A stretch of DNA of 64,000 nt from positions 1-64,000 of the forward strand of contig NZ_JAFCLZ010000034.1 in the NCBI RefSeq assembly GCF_018130165.1. Reading direction: 5' to 3'. A program made the position numbers and the translations under genes. The notes beneath the pieces were generated by a model. That model was not told where the DNA came from, made no database searches, and worked only from the letters and a program-made list of their open reading frames with translations. Shown piece after piece: positions 9,458-17,256 of the stretch. The stretch's first letter is position 1; every line of letters starts with the position of its first letter. The DNA is from Bradyrhizobium sp. JYMT SZCCT0180. GTDB lineage: Bacteria > Pseudomonadota > Alphaproteobacteria > Rhizobiales > Xanthobacteraceae.

Positions 9458-9994
9458 CTAGCGATAGCCGTAGACGCCGCCGGCGTAAGGCAGGCGACTC
9501 CAGTAGGGCGTGTAGGGGCCGCCGTAATAGGGGCCATCATAGCTGTAGGAATGGCTGGTCCCATAGTAACCGGGCAGGGTGTTGGAGCCCGGCAGTAATG
9601 GCACACCGTACACACGCGGCGCATAGGGCACGACCCCGACCGGCGTGAACAGCACGTCGGGATCGGCTTCCTCGACCACCACCAATTGCCGGCCGCGGCG
9701 CACATATAGAGGCGCCGTCGCGGGGGCGACCGTGGTGCGGTAATTGTAGTGCGCGCGGGGCAGGCCCGGCGGCAATTGTCTTGTGGCGCGAACCGCTGCG
9801 CGCTTGCCGGCGGCGAGGTTATTGGCGCGCTTCGCCACGGCTGGGCTTTTGGCGGATGTGGTCGCGGCCGGGCTGTCGGCAGGCTTTGCTGTTGCGGTGC
9901 CATCGGTGGCCTTGGCGGCACCGGGGCCCTCGTCCGCGGCAGCAGTTCCGATCGAGAAAATAGCGACCAGAAATGGCGTCATCCAGCGCAGCAT
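9458..9994 (-). CDS. Secreted protein of unknown function, Ala-rich then Tyr/Gly/Pro-rich
   Basis: 178 residues. The N terminus is a signal peptide (MLRWMTPFLVAIFSIGTAAA, cleavage likely after AAA). Residues about 23-75 are low-complexity Ala/Lys/Thr/Ser. The rest has a conserved-looking core, LYVRRGRQLVVVEEADPDVL, and ends in a Tyr/Gly/Pro-rich tail (GPYYGGPYTPYWSRLPYAGG). It is probably periplasmic or envelope-associated. It lies 31 bp upstream of nadQ on the same strand and could be cotranscribed. I do not recognise a named family. Confidence 0.7.
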   Translation of the reverse strand: MLRWMTPFLVAIFSIGTAAADEGPGAAKATDGTATAKPADSPAATTSAKSPAVAKRANNLAAGKRAAVRATRQLPPGLPRAHYNYRTTVAPATAPLYVRRGRQLVVVEEADPDVLFTPVGVVPYAPRVYGVPLLPGSNTLPGYYGTSHSYSYDGPYYGGPYTPYWSRLPYAGGVYGYR

Positions 9995-10114
9995 CGTTTG
10001 CTCCGAATCATCAAGGGCGGCTCAGCGCCACTTTATGCCGGAATGACCGTTAATGAGAGGCTTGTGATTTCAGGCCAAATGGCCGGCTGGGACGGGGCGG
10101 ATGCTCTCCCTGGT

Positions 10115-10220
10115 GTCATCACCCGCGAAAGCGGGTGACCCAGTATTCCAGAGACGTCAGTGAAAGAACCGAGAAGCCGCTGCGTACTGCGTACCCCGCT
10201 TTCGCGGGGTACGACGACGG
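10115..10220. repeat. Intergenic palindromic repeat, family 3, copy 2 (double unit)
   Basis: Two hairpins in tandem: TCACCCGCGAAAGCGGGTGA at 10119-10138 and TACCCCGCTTTCGCGGGGTA at 10192-10211. They are linked by GAGAAGCCGCTGCGTACTGC, which is close to the sequence beside the hairpin at 192-240. It fills most of the 247-bp gap between metY and the secreted-protein gene. On the minus strand the hairpin nearest metY could help end its transcript. Confidence 0.6.
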
Positions 10221-10241
10221 GTTGCTTGGCGGCCGGTCGCC

Positions 10242-11522
10242 TTACGCCGTCAGCGCCTGCTCCAGATCGGCGATCAGATCTTCCTTGTCCTCGATGCCGA
10301 TCGACAGCCGGACCACGTCGGGGGCGGCGCCTGACTTCACCTTGGCGGCGTCGTCGAGCTGGCTGTGGGTGGTCGAGGCGGGGTGGATCACCAGCGAGCG
10401 GGTGTCGCCGACATTGGCCAGATGCGAGAACAGTTTCAGGTTCGACACCAGGTTGACGCCGGCGTCATAACCGTCCTTGAGGCTGAAGGTGAACACCGCG
10501 CCGGCACCCTTCGGTGCATATTTGCGCGCGAGGTTGTTGTACCTGTCGCTGGCGAGGCCCGCATAGTTCACCGCGGCGACCTTGGGATGGCCGGCGAGAA
10601 ATTCCGCGACGGCCTTGGCGTTCTCGCAATGCTTCTGCATGCGCAGCGGCAGCGTCTCGATGCCGGTCAGGATCATGAAGGCGTTGAACGGCGACAGCGC
10701 CGGGCCGAGGTCGCGCAGGCCGAGCACGCGGCAGGCGATCGCGAAGGCGAAATTGCCAAAAGTCTCCTGCAGCTTGATGCCGTGATATTCGGGGCGCGGC
10801 TCACTCAGCATCGGATATTTGTTGTCCTTCGACCAGTCGAAGGTGCCGGCATCGACGATGATGCCGCCGAGCGAATTGCCGTGGCCGCCCAGAAATTTCG
10901 TCAGCGAATGCACGACGATGTCGGCGCCGTGGTCGATCGGGCGGATCAGATAGGGGGTAGCAAGCGTGTTGTCGACGATCAATGGCACGCCGGCCTTGCG
11001 GGCGACGGCGGCGATCGCCTCGATGTCGGTGATGCTGCCGGAGGGATTGGCGATCGACTCGATGAAGATCGCCTTGGTGTGCGGCGTCACCGCGCGTTCG
11101 AAACTTGCGATGTCATCTGAATCCGCCCATGCCACGTTCCAGCCAAAGCTCTTGAAGGCATGGGTGAACTGGTTGATCGATCCGCCATAGAGTTTGCGCG
11201 CGGCAATGATCTCGTCGCCGGGCATCAGCAATTGCTGGAATACGACCACCTGGGCGGCGTGTCCGGACGCAACCGCAAGCGCGGCGGTGCCGCCTTCGAG
11301 TGCGGCAACGCGTTCTTCCAGCACCGCGTTGGTCGGATTACCGATGCGGGTATAGATGTTGCCGAAGGCCTGGAGGCCGAACAGGGACGCAGCGTGATCG
11401 GCGTCGTTGAAAACGAAAGACGTGGTTTGATAGATCGGTGTCGCCCGCGCGCCGGTGGTCGGATCAGGCTGCGCGCCCGCATGCACGGCAAGGGTCGAAA
11501 ATCCCGGGTGGCGATCGGTCAT
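10242..11522 (-). CDS. metY: O-acetylhomoserine aminocarboxypropyltransferase (MetY)
   Basis: A 426-residue PLP enzyme of the Cys/Met metabolism family that makes homocysteine from O-acetylhomoserine and sulfide. Seen: TLAVHAGAQPDPTTGARATPIY and TSFVFNDADHAASLF at the N terminus, NIYTRIGNPT (phosphate-binding Tyr/Arg), ALAVASGHAAQ, VDNTLATPYLIRP, and the PLP lysine in VVHSLTKFLGGHGNSLGG (about residue 208). The ending, GDTRSLVIHPASTTHSQL then RLSIGIEDKEDLIADL, is typical. The length and the insert after the PLP region favour MetY over MetZ or MetB. ATG 11522 is chosen over an in-frame ATG three codons upstream. No SAM riboswitch could be supported in the leader. Confidence 0.9.
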   Translation of the reverse strand: MTDRHPGFSTLAVHAGAQPDPTTGARATPIYQTTSFVFNDADHAASLFGLQAFGNIYTRIGNPTNAVLEERVAALEGGTAALAVASGHAAQVVVFQQLLMPGDEIIAARKLYGGSINQFTHAFKSFGWNVAWADSDDIASFERAVTPHTKAIFIESIANPSGSITDIEAIAAVARKAGVPLIVDNTLATPYLIRPIDHGADIVVHSLTKFLGGHGNSLGGIIVDAGTFDWSKDNKYPMLSEPRPEYHGIKLQETFGNFAFAIACRVLGLRDLGPALSPFNAFMILTGIETLPLRMQKHCENAKAVAEFLAGHPKVAAVNYAGLASDRYNNLARKYAPKGAGAVFTFSLKDGYDAGVNLVSNLKLFSHLANVGDTRSLVIHPASTTHSQLDDAAKVKSGAAPDVVRLSIGIEDKEDLIADLEQALTA

Positions 11523-11648
11523 TCTATGCATCCTGTTTTTGGTTCGTCGAAAATGCGCGGCATGCTGATCGCAAGCCGCGTCCGCCGTCAAGGCGACCGT
11601 TTCACATATCGGGGATTAGGAACGGACGTGCTTCATGATGCCACGTTT

Positions 11649-11673
11649 GCGAAACAATCGTTTCGCATATGCG
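11649..11673. promoter_or_regulatory. Overlapping palindromes upstream of metY, possible operator
   Basis: GCGAAAC-AATC-GTTTCGC (11649-11666) is a perfect 7-bp inverted repeat and overlaps CGCATATGCG (11664-11673), a perfect 10-bp palindrome. They lie about 130 bp before the metY start. The cognate regulator is unknown and promoter hexamers are not clear. Confidence 0.35.
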
Positions 11674-11680
11674 TTACGAC

Positions 11681-11760
11681 AGAGCCTTGTCGGCTCTGCT
11701 TTTATGTTTTGACACGTTTTCCTGGCGCGAACCGGTACCTACTTCGCTTGAAAACGCTAT
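11681..11760 (-). repeat. Intergenic repeat, family 1, copy A
   Basis: Begins with the hairpin AGAGCC-TTGTC-GGCTCT, then TTTTGACACGTTTTC, GCGCGAACCGGTACC and CTTCGCTTGAAAACGCT. Read on the minus strand it matches the order and wording of copies at 17156 and 18488 (AGCGTTTTC...CGAAG...ACCGGTTCGCG...GAAAACG...hairpin). It ends on the stop codon of the neighbouring CoA-binding protein gene. Confidence 0.7.
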
Positions 11761-12338
11761 GGCTCGCTCTTGTTTTTCGCGGCGCGGTCGGATGCCGCGG
11801 TTTCACCGCCGCCGACGCTCATCCGGTTCAGCGACAGCCGCATGCCCTGCGTCGGGATCGGCGCACGTTTCGAGCTGAGCGTTCGCGAATTGACACCCAT
11901 CCAGGAAATCTCCGATGACAGCCTTCCGTATTCGATCTTGGGGCAGCGGTTCATCACGACCTTGACGCCGGCGGCTTCGGCTTTTTCCGCCGCAGCGTCG
12001 TCACGCGCGCCGAGCTGCATCCAGATTACCTTCGGCAGCGGCGACAATTTCAGGGCCTCATCGACAACGGGCATGATGTGGCTGGAGTTGCGGAAAATGT
12101 CGATCATGTCGATCGGGCGGTCGATATCCGCAAGCTGCGCGACAAAGGGTTTGCCGAGCAGGCTTTTGCCGACATGGCCGGGATTGACCGGGATCATGTC
12201 GTAGCCGCGCTGTGCCAGGTATTTGAACGCGAAGTAGCTCGGTCGCACGTTGACCGGCGAGGCGCCAACCATCGCGATCGATTTCACGCTGTTGAGGATC
12301 GCGCGGATGTAGTTGTCGTCGTAGGCGTCGTGGTTCAT
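11757..12338 (-). CDS. CoA-binding domain protein (YccU-like)
   Basis: A 193-residue protein with a Rossmann-type CoA-binding domain: SIAMVGASPVNVRPSYFAFKYL (residues about 20-41), GYDMIPVNPGHVG, DMIDIFRNSSHIMPVVDEAL, KVIWMQLGARDDAAAEKAEAAGVKVVMNRCPKIEYGR. This is the small stand-alone CoA-binding family related to the N-terminal part of succinyl-CoA synthetase alpha; its biochemical role is unknown. The extended C-terminal tail after RLS (about residues 140-193) is polar and may be disordered. It is followed by metY on the same strand, suggesting but not proving a link to sulfur metabolism. The stop codon lies inside a family 1 repeat. Confidence 0.85.
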   Translation of the reverse strand: MNHDAYDDNYIRAILNSVKSIAMVGASPVNVRPSYFAFKYLAQRGYDMIPVNPGHVGKSLLGKPFVAQLADIDRPIDMIDIFRNSSHIMPVVDEALKLSPLPKVIWMQLGARDDAAAEKAEAAGVKVVMNRCPKIEYGRLSSEISWMGVNSRTLSSKRAPIPTQGMRLSLNRMSVGGGETAASDRAAKNKSEP

Positions 12339-12361
12339 TTACACAATTCCCAATTCCTCGT

Positions 12362-12455
12362 GGTGAGGAGCGCGTCTTCGCGCGTCTCGAACCATGAGGC
12401 CACAGTCGGGCCTCGTCCTTCGAGACGCGGCGAAGACGCCGCTCCTCAGGATGAG
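12362..12455. repeat. Intergenic inverted repeat, family 2, copy 2
   Basis: Left arm TGAGGAGCGCGTCTTCGCGC... and right arm ...GCGAAGACGCCGCTCCTCA face each other around GAGGCCACAGTCGGGCCTC. Layout and centre match the copy at 64-155. It occupies most of the 128-bp gap between two minus-strand genes and could attenuate or terminate the transcript from the hydratase gene. Confidence 0.65.
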
Positions 12456-12466
12456 GAGATGCAATC

Positions 12467-13291
12467 TTATTTATCCTGCCACTTCGGCTCGCGTTTCTCG
12501 ATGAAGGCGCCGATGCCTTCTTCGGCGTCGCGCGCCATCATGTTTTCCGTCATCACCTCTGCGGCATAGCGATAGGCGTCGGCAAGGTTCATTTCGATCT
12601 GGCGGTAGAAAGCTTCCTTGCCGAGCTTAATGGTGTAGGCGGATTTGAGCGCGACCTTCTGCGCGAGTGCAATCGCCGCATCGCGTTCGGTGCCTGATGG
12701 AACCACGCGGTTGACGAGGCCGAGGCTTTGCGCCGTCGTGGCGTCCACTGGCTCACCCGTGAGCAGCATTTCCATCGCCTGCTTGCGCGGCACGTTGCGC
12801 GACAAAGCCACCATCGGCGTCGAACAGAACAGCCCGATATCGACGCCGGGCGTAGCAAAACTCGCGGCTTCGGAAGCGACCGCCAGATCGCAGCTCGCGA
12901 CCAGTTGACAGCCGGCCGCGGTGGCGACGCCCTGAACGGCGGCGACCACGGGCTTGGGCAGTTGTACGATCGCCTGCATCATCGCGCTGCAGGCGTTCAT
13001 GATCTCTGCGAAATAGGCGCGGCCGCGATCGGCATCGCTGCGGCGCGCGGTCAATTCCTTCATGTCGTGACCGGCCGAAAACGCCGGGCCGTTGGCGGCG
13101 ATGACAAGCGCGCGTACGTTCTTGTCGTCGTGAATGTCCTTCAGCGCCGCATGCAGTTCCGCAATCAGACCTTCCGAGAGGCTGTTGCGCGCCGCCGGCC
13201 GGTTCAGGGTAAGTACAGCGATACTGCCGACTTTCTCGCGCAGCAGGATCGGCGATTGAGCGGCGGGCGCGCGGGCGGTCTGGGGCGACAT
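12467..13291 (-). CDS. Enoyl-CoA hydratase/isomerase family protein
   Basis: A 274-residue crotonase-fold protein. Seen: IAVLTLNRPAARNSLSEGLIAEL, ALVIAANGPAFSAGHDMKEL (oxyanion-hole strand), KPVVAAVQGVATAAGCQLVASCDLAVAS (second oxyanion loop) and TPGVDIGLFCSTPMVALSRNV, then AQSLGLVNRVVP. The sequence resembles the ECHDC3-like subgroup. The usual catalytic Glu positions are not clearly both present, so the exact reaction is uncertain. ATG 13291 (MSPQTAR) has TGGAAA upstream; the frame also allows a TTG start at 13345. It is divergent from the thioesterase gene, so they share a 95-bp promoter region. Confidence 0.87.
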   Translation of the reverse strand: MSPQTARAPAAQSPILLREKVGSIAVLTLNRPAARNSLSEGLIAELHAALKDIHDDKNVRALVIAANGPAFSAGHDMKELTARRSDADRGRAYFAEIMNACSAMMQAIVQLPKPVVAAVQGVATAAGCQLVASCDLAVASEAASFATPGVDIGLFCSTPMVALSRNVPRKQAMEMLLTGEPVDATTAQSLGLVNRVVPSGTERDAAIALAQKVALKSAYTIKLGKEAFYRQIEMNLADAYRYAAEVMTENMMARDAEEGIGAFIEKREPKWQDK

Positions 13292-13386
13292 CTCAGAAAT
13301 TTCCACTAAGTGGTTGCTTGGGTTTTGTTTGGGCTTTGATGACAACTTAATGTAACAGGCGATCTGAAGCGAGGGCAGGGGTCAGC

Positions 13387-13815
13387 ATGGCGGCAGCGAA
13401 AATGAGCGTGGCTGAACTGGAGAAGTTCCTCCACGACGAATTCCCGCAAGCCTTCAAAGGCGGCGATATCACCATCGAAAGCGCCGATGGCGAGACCTGC
13501 CTGCTGCGCCAGCGCTATAACGAGAACATGCTGCGCCCGGGCGGCACGGTGTCGGGCCCGACCCTGATGGCGATGGCCGATTTCGCGATGTATGTGGTGC
13601 TGCTGTCGGCGATCGGACCGGTTGGGCTTGCCGTGACCACCAATCTCAACATCAATTTCCTGCGCAAGGGCCAGCCCGGACAGGACGTGCTGGCCGCAGC
13701 GCGGTTGTTGAAGCTCGGCAAGCGGCTGGCGGTGGGGGAGGTCAATCTGCTGTCGGGCACGTCGCCCGATCCGATCGCGCACGTGACGTCGACCTATTCC
13801 ATTCCAAACAAATAG
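13387..13815 (+). CDS. PaaI-type acyl-CoA thioesterase (hotdog fold)
   Basis: A 142-residue single hotdog-domain protein. The motif ENMLRPGGTVSGPTLMAMAD holds the thioesterase active-site region, followed by AVTTNLNINFLRKGQPGQDV and a C-terminal beta strand pair LAVGEVNLLSGTSPDPIAHV. Such proteins hydrolyse aromatic or medium-chain acyl-CoAs; the substrate here is unknown. It is divergent from the enoyl-CoA hydratase family gene, which suggests related acyl-CoA metabolism. Start at 13387; the in-frame Met at residue 6 is an alternative. Confidence 0.85.
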   Translation: MAAAKMSVAELEKFLHDEFPQAFKGGDITIESADGETCLLRQRYNENMLRPGGTVSGPTLMAMADFAMYVVLLSAIGPVGLAVTTNLNINFLRKGQPGQDVLAAARLLKLGKRLAVGEVNLLSGTSPDPIAHVTSTYSIPNK

Positions 13816-13887
13816 GCATTTATACGGTAATATAACACCATATTTATAAGTCACTGTTTTTGCTATTGTAATTACCATCATTTGGCA

Positions 13888-13916
13888 TTGACGCGCCGCG
13901 CGCGGTTCTCTAGAAA
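13888..13916 (+). promoter_or_regulatory. Predicted rplM-rpsI promoter and leader hairpin
   Basis: TTGACG-N17-TAGAAA at 13888-13916, preceded by an AT-rich stretch (13816-13885) that could serve as an UP element. The -10 region overlaps the inverted repeat GCGCGGTT-7 nt-AACCGCGC. The start codon of rplM is about 54 bp downstream. Confidence 0.45.
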
Positions 13917-13969
13917 CCGCGCAGTTCGGCGCAGCCTGCGCCGCAGTCCCCTTTCACGGATTTCCTCAC

Positions 13970-14434
13970 ATGAAAACCTTTTCGGCTAAGCCCGCCGAGG
14001 TGACGAAGAAGTGGGTGCTGATCGACGCCAAAGGTCTGGTGGTCGGACGGCTCGCTACCCTGGTCGCCATGCGTTTGCGCGGCAAACACCTGCCTACCTA
14101 CACGCCCCACGTCGATTGCGGCGATCACGTCGTCATCATCAATGCGGCGCATGTCGTTCTGACCGGTCGCAAGCGCGAACAGAAGGTCTACTACAAGCAC
14201 ACCGGCTTCATCGGTGGCATCAAGGAACGCACCGCGAAGTCGATCCTCGAGGGTCGCTTCCCCGAGCGCGTCGTCGAGAAGGCCATCGAGCGCATGATCC
14301 CCCGCGGTCCGCTCGGCCGCGTGCAGATGGGCAATCTGCGCGTTTACGCCGGCGCCGAACATCCGCATGAAGCCCAGCAGCCCGAGACGGTTGATATCGC
14401 TTCGATGAACCGCAAGAACATGAGGGCCGCATAA
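13970..14434 (+). CDS. rplM: 50S ribosomal protein L13
   Basis: A 154-residue large-subunit ribosomal protein that binds 23S rRNA early in assembly. Seen: KKWVLIDAKGLVVGRLATLVAMRLRGK, PHVDCGDHVVIINAAHVVLTG, KVYYKHTGFIGGIKERTA, RVVEKAIERMIPRGPLGRVQMGNLRVYAG. Length is normal for alphaproteobacteria. The gene is immediately followed by rpsI, one base after the stop, the near-universal L13-S9 pair. Confidence 0.98.
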   Translation: MKTFSAKPAEVTKKWVLIDAKGLVVGRLATLVAMRLRGKHLPTYTPHVDCGDHVVIINAAHVVLTGRKREQKVYYKHTGFIGGIKERTAKSILEGRFPERVVEKAIERMIPRGPLGRVQMGNLRVYAGAEHPHEAQQPETVDIASMNRKNMRAA

Positions 14435-14435
14435 G

Positions 14436-14912
14436 ATGTCCGATACCATGCAGTCGCTCGACCAGTTGTCGTCGCTGAAGACGGCTTCGCCCGACGCGCC
14501 GAAATACGTCAAGAAGGTCGACAAGTACGGCCGCGCTTATGCCACCGGCAAGCGCAAGGACGCGGTCGCCCGCGTCTGGATCAAGCCGGGCGCCGGCAAG
14601 ATCGTGGTCAACACCCGCGAAGTCGAAGTCTATTTCGCGCGTCCCGTTCTGCGCATGCTGATCCAGCAGCCGCTGGTCGCAGCTGCCCGTGCCGGCCAGT
14701 ACGACGTCATCTGCACGGTCGCCGGCGGCGGTCTGTCGGGCCAGGCGGGTGCCGTGCGTCACGGCATCTCCAAGGCGCTGACCTGCTTCGAGCCGGATCT
14801 GCGCGGCGTGTTGAAGAAGGGCGGCTTCCTGACCCGCGACTCCCGTACCGTGGAGCGCAAGAAGTACGGCCGCGCCAAGGCGCGCAAGTCGTTCCAGTTC
14901 TCGAAGCGCTAA
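14436..14912 (+). CDS. rpsI: 30S ribosomal protein S9
   Basis: A 158-residue small-subunit protein whose basic C-terminal tail reaches the P-site tRNA. It has an alphaproteobacterial N-terminal extension (about 30 residues), then GRAYATGKRKDAVARVWIKP, INTREVE-like VNTREVEVYFARPVL, RYDVI-like QYDVICTVAGGGLSGQAGAV, RHGISKALT and the C-terminal DSRTVERKKYGRAKARKSFQ tail ending FSKR. It is cotranscribed with rplM and followed by a strong terminator. Confidence 0.98.
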   Translation: MSDTMQSLDQLSSLKTASPDAPKYVKKVDKYGRAYATGKRKDAVARVWIKPGAGKIVVNTREVEVYFARPVLRMLIQQPLVAAARAGQYDVICTVAGGGLSGQAGAVRHGISKALTCFEPDLRGVLKKGGFLTRDSRTVERKKYGRAKARKSFQFSKR

Positions 14913-14960
14913 TTGCTTCGCTAAAATTTGCAGCGATTGCTGCATTCAAAAACGAAGAAA

Positions 14961-14985
14961 AAGGGCGCTTTTCAGCGCCCTTTTT
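14961..14985 (+). terminator. Rho-independent terminator after rplM-rpsI
   Basis: GGGCGC-TTTTCA-GCGCCC followed by TTTTTG, 50 bp beyond the rpsI stop. The stem is flanked by A-run and T-run, so it may also work on the opposite strand. Confidence 0.9.
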
Positions 14986-15149
14986 GTTGTGAGTTTAGAG
15001 ATGAATTAACGCAGATTTTCGCGAAAACTTTCGTGCGCGTACACACGAAATTGGAACCCGAGCGGCCTAGCGTGCCAGGACTGCGGGGGCGCAGCATCAC
15101 ATTTCCAAATACGCTCCCAGCATTGCATCACACTTTTACGGTGGGGCTC

Positions 15150-16367
15150 ATGTCGTTCGATACGTCCACGCTATATCTGTTCGCAACCATGGTTGCGGGC
15201 ATGCTTGGGGCCATGCTCATTTTCTTCGGCAAGCAGGAAAATGTCCCGGCGTTGAAGTGGTGGGGCACGGCCTATCTGCTCGGTGCGGCCTCGGTCGCGA
15301 TCTGGACCGTCGGCGGCGCCGCACTTGGCGGACCGCTGACGCTGGCGTTGAACGCGGTCGGCTTCATCGCCTGCGGCATGGTCTGGAATGCCGCGCGCGT
15401 CTTCCTCGGCCGCGCACCCAACCTGCCGGGGCTGGTGCTCGGCGCGATCGTCTGGGTCGGTGTATCCGTAGGCTTGCCGTGGCTGGATCCGGCGATGCGC
15501 CTGACCGCCGGTGCGGCCATCGTTGCGATCTACGCGGCGCTGACGGCCTCGGAATTGTGGAGCGAGCGGCGGCGCAGCATGCAGAAGCGCTGGCCGACCG
15601 TTGTGGTGCCTGTCATGCATGGCTGCGTGCTGATGCTGCCGATCCTGCTCGGTGATCTCTTGCGTCCGCATGACGAAACCTTCTACAGCAGCATCTGGGT
15701 GACGGCGTTTTCGATCGAGCTCGTGCTCTATGCGATCGGCACCGTGTTCGTGATCTTCATGCTGGTGTCGGATCGTGCCGTGACCGTGCACAAGACGGCC
15801 GCGTCGATCGATCCCTTGAGCGGCATGTTCAACCGCCGTGGCTTTGCCGAAGCCTGTGCGCGGGTGATCGAACGCGAGGCCACGGCCGGCCGGCCGGTGA
15901 CGGTGATGATCTTCGACATCGACCATTTCAAGGGCATCAACGACCGTTTCGGCCATCCGGCGGGCGATGAAATCCTGAAGCTGTTTGCCACCGTCGTGGT
16001 CAACAATCTGCGCATCAGCGATCTGTCGGGCCGCATCGGCGGCGAAGAGTTCGCCGCGCTGTTGCCGTGCGCGCTGGAAGAGGGCGTGCTGGTGGCCGAG
16101 CGCGTGCGTGAAGCGTTCGAGGCGTCCGGAATCGTGTGCGAGGAAGGCGCTGTCGATACCACCGTCAGCATCGGTGTGGCCGGCGGGCCGGCGGGCACCG
16201 AGCTCGAAGTGCTGCTGGCGGCGGCCGACACCGCGCTCTATCAGGCCAAGCGCAGCGGCCGCAATCGCGTCGAGGCCGCCGAAGAGCTGCCGCTGTCGCT
16301 GGAGCATTGGCGGCGCAAGACCGCGGGCCTTCCGGCCCCGGTCCGCGCGCAGGCTGCCGCGACCTAG
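15150..16367 (+). CDS. Membrane diguanylate cyclase (GGDEF domain)
   Basis: A 405-residue protein making cyclic di-GMP. Residues 1-210 form about six membrane helices without an obvious ligand-binding domain (for example LYLFATMVAGMLGAMLIFFG and GLVLGAIVWVGVSVGLPWL). The GGDEF domain follows: DPLSGMFNRRGFAEA, VMIFDIDHFKGIND with the metal-binding Asp near residue 253, and GGEEF near residue 298. RISD five residues before GGEEF fits the RxxD inhibitory site, so product feedback is expected. The ending, TALYQAKRSGRNRVE, is typical. There is no EAL domain. ATG 15150 is chosen; upstream frame is non-coding in character. The input signal is unknown. Confidence 0.9.
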   Translation: MSFDTSTLYLFATMVAGMLGAMLIFFGKQENVPALKWWGTAYLLGAASVAIWTVGGAALGGPLTLALNAVGFIACGMVWNAARVFLGRAPNLPGLVLGAIVWVGVSVGLPWLDPAMRLTAGAAIVAIYAALTASELWSERRRSMQKRWPTVVVPVMHGCVLMLPILLGDLLRPHDETFYSSIWVTAFSIELVLYAIGTVFVIFMLVSDRAVTVHKTAASIDPLSGMFNRRGFAEACARVIEREATAGRPVTVMIFDIDHFKGINDRFGHPAGDEILKLFATVVVNNLRISDLSGRIGGEEFAALLPCALEEGVLVAERVREAFEASGIVCEEGAVDTTVSIGVAGGPAGTELEVLLAAADTALYQAKRSGRNRVEAAEELPLSLEHWRRKTAGLPAPVRAQAAAT

Positions 16368-16375
16368 GGCTGATC

Positions 16376-16460
16376 GGTTCTGATTTGATCAGAACCGAAG
16401 ACTCTTGCTTTGACGCGTTTTCTTGAACGCGAAACCGGTAGCCGCATCGCTGAAACGCGC
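16376..16460 (-). repeat. Intergenic repeat, family 1, copy B
   Basis: Starts with a near-perfect palindrome GGTTCTGAT-TTG-ATCAGAACC, then TTTGACGCGTTTTCTTGAAC and GCGAAACCGGTAGCC, ending near GCTGAAACGCGCT. Order and orientation match copy A at 11681. It directly follows the diguanylate cyclase stop and may supply the 3' hairpin of that transcript. Confidence 0.65.
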
Positions 16461-16516
16461 TGCAGGATAACGCGGCGGTAACCTCGCGTTTACCATTCCA
16501 TCCATATTATTTACTT

Positions 16517-16753
16517 ATGGAATCGATAGGCTCGCGAAACCCCCAGGCTGCCCTGATGTCGCTCGAAGCGGCCGCAGTTTCCGCCCGTGGCGGCTTCGCC
16601 TGCATGTTCTCCAGCTCGGAAGAATTCGAGACGGCGCTCATCACCGAGCGCCGGGCGCAGGGCCGCTACGATCAGCGCAGAACGCGCTGGCCTGCCATTC
16701 TGTTCATCGGTTGCGCGATGATGGTCGTGGGCGCAGTGCTGCTGTTCAATTGA
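16517..16753 (+). CDS. Small single-helix membrane protein, unknown function
   Basis: 78 residues: a polar N-terminal part with FACMFSSSEEFETALITERR and a C-terminal helix WPAILFIGCAMMVVGAVLLF with almost nothing beyond it, giving a tail-anchored layout. No clear ribosome-binding site precedes ATG 16517; ATG 16556 (MSLEAAAVS) is an alternative. The strong terminator 27 bases after the stop supports a real transcript. I recognise no family. Confidence 0.55.
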   Translation: MESIGSRNPQAALMSLEAAAVSARGGFACMFSSSEEFETALITERRAQGRYDQRRTRWPAILFIGCAMMVVGAVLLFN

Positions 16754-16779
16754 GGCCGACTTTCGGGATGCTGATGCCG

Positions 16780-16802
16780 GGCGCCGCAAGGCGCCTTTTT
16801 CT
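16780..16802 (+). terminator. Rho-independent terminator after the small membrane protein
   Basis: GGCGCC-GCAA-GGCGCC followed by TTTTTCTTTT, a compact GNRA-like loop stem with a T-run. Confidence 0.85.
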
Positions 16803-16853
16803 TTTCGGCGCCTTCAGCTAGAGACGGTTAGTCCCAGCAGAAGGCCTTCATCA

Positions 16854-17156
16854 ATGATCACCGAAATCGCACAGATCGACGTCAAACCCGGCACCGAGAA
16901 GGATTTTGAAGCCGCGGTGGCCAAGGCGCGTCCGCTGTTCCTGCGCGCCAAGGGCGGCAAGGGGTTTGAACTGCACAAGTCGATCGAGAAGCCGCAGCGC
17001 TATCGCCTGATGGCGCAATGGGAAACGCTGGAGAATCACACCGTCGATTTCCGCGGCTCGGAAGATTTTACGGCATGGCGCGGCCTGGTCGGGCAGTACT
17101 TCGCGGCACCCCCCGAGGTCGAGCACACCGAGACGGTGCTGACGTCGGCGGGCTAA
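16854..17156 (+). CDS. Antibiotic biosynthesis monooxygenase (ABM) fold protein
   Basis: A 100-residue single ferredoxin-like domain: MITEIAQIDVKPGTEKDFEA, then LRAKGGKGFELHKSIEKPQR, YRLMAQWETLENHTVDFRGS and a closing PPEVEHTETVL strand. These are dimeric, usually cofactor-free oxygenases, heme-degrading enzymes or simple small-molecule binders; which applies here cannot be told. AGAAGG lies upstream of ATG 16854. It appears monocistronic, with a family 1 repeat touching its stop codon. Confidence 0.82.
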   Translation: MITEIAQIDVKPGTEKDFEAAVAKARPLFLRAKGGKGFELHKSIEKPQRYRLMAQWETLENHTVDFRGSEDFTAWRGLVGQYFAAPPEVEHTETVLTSAG

Positions 17157-17250
17157 AGCGTTTTCCAGCGAAGTGGACACCGGTTCGCGTCAAGAAAACG
17201 CGTCAAATCAAGAATCTAGAGCTCCGTTCCGATTCCATCGGAACAGGGCT
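17156..17250 (+). repeat. Intergenic repeat, family 1, copy C
   Basis: AAGCGTTTTCCAGCGAAGTG, ACACCGGTTCGCGTCAAGAA, AACGCGTCAAATCAAGAATC, then the hairpin GTTCCGATTCCATCGGAAC. It is nearly identical to copy D at 18488-18612 apart from an extra internal hairpin there. It fills the gap between two convergent genes, where the terminal hairpin could stop transcription. Confidence 0.8.
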
Positions 17251-17256
17251 CTAGGT

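Noticed and set aside
11523..11640. SAM-II type riboswitch upstream of metY
   Set aside because: A GGCTTGC segment is present, but the GATTTG loop and the downstream CGCTAAA element that define SAM-II are not seen, so I could not support it.
16376..16396. Palindrome GGTTCTGAT...ATCAGAACC as a classical terminator
   Set aside because: No T-run follows on the plus strand, and the sequence is part of a family 1 repeat.
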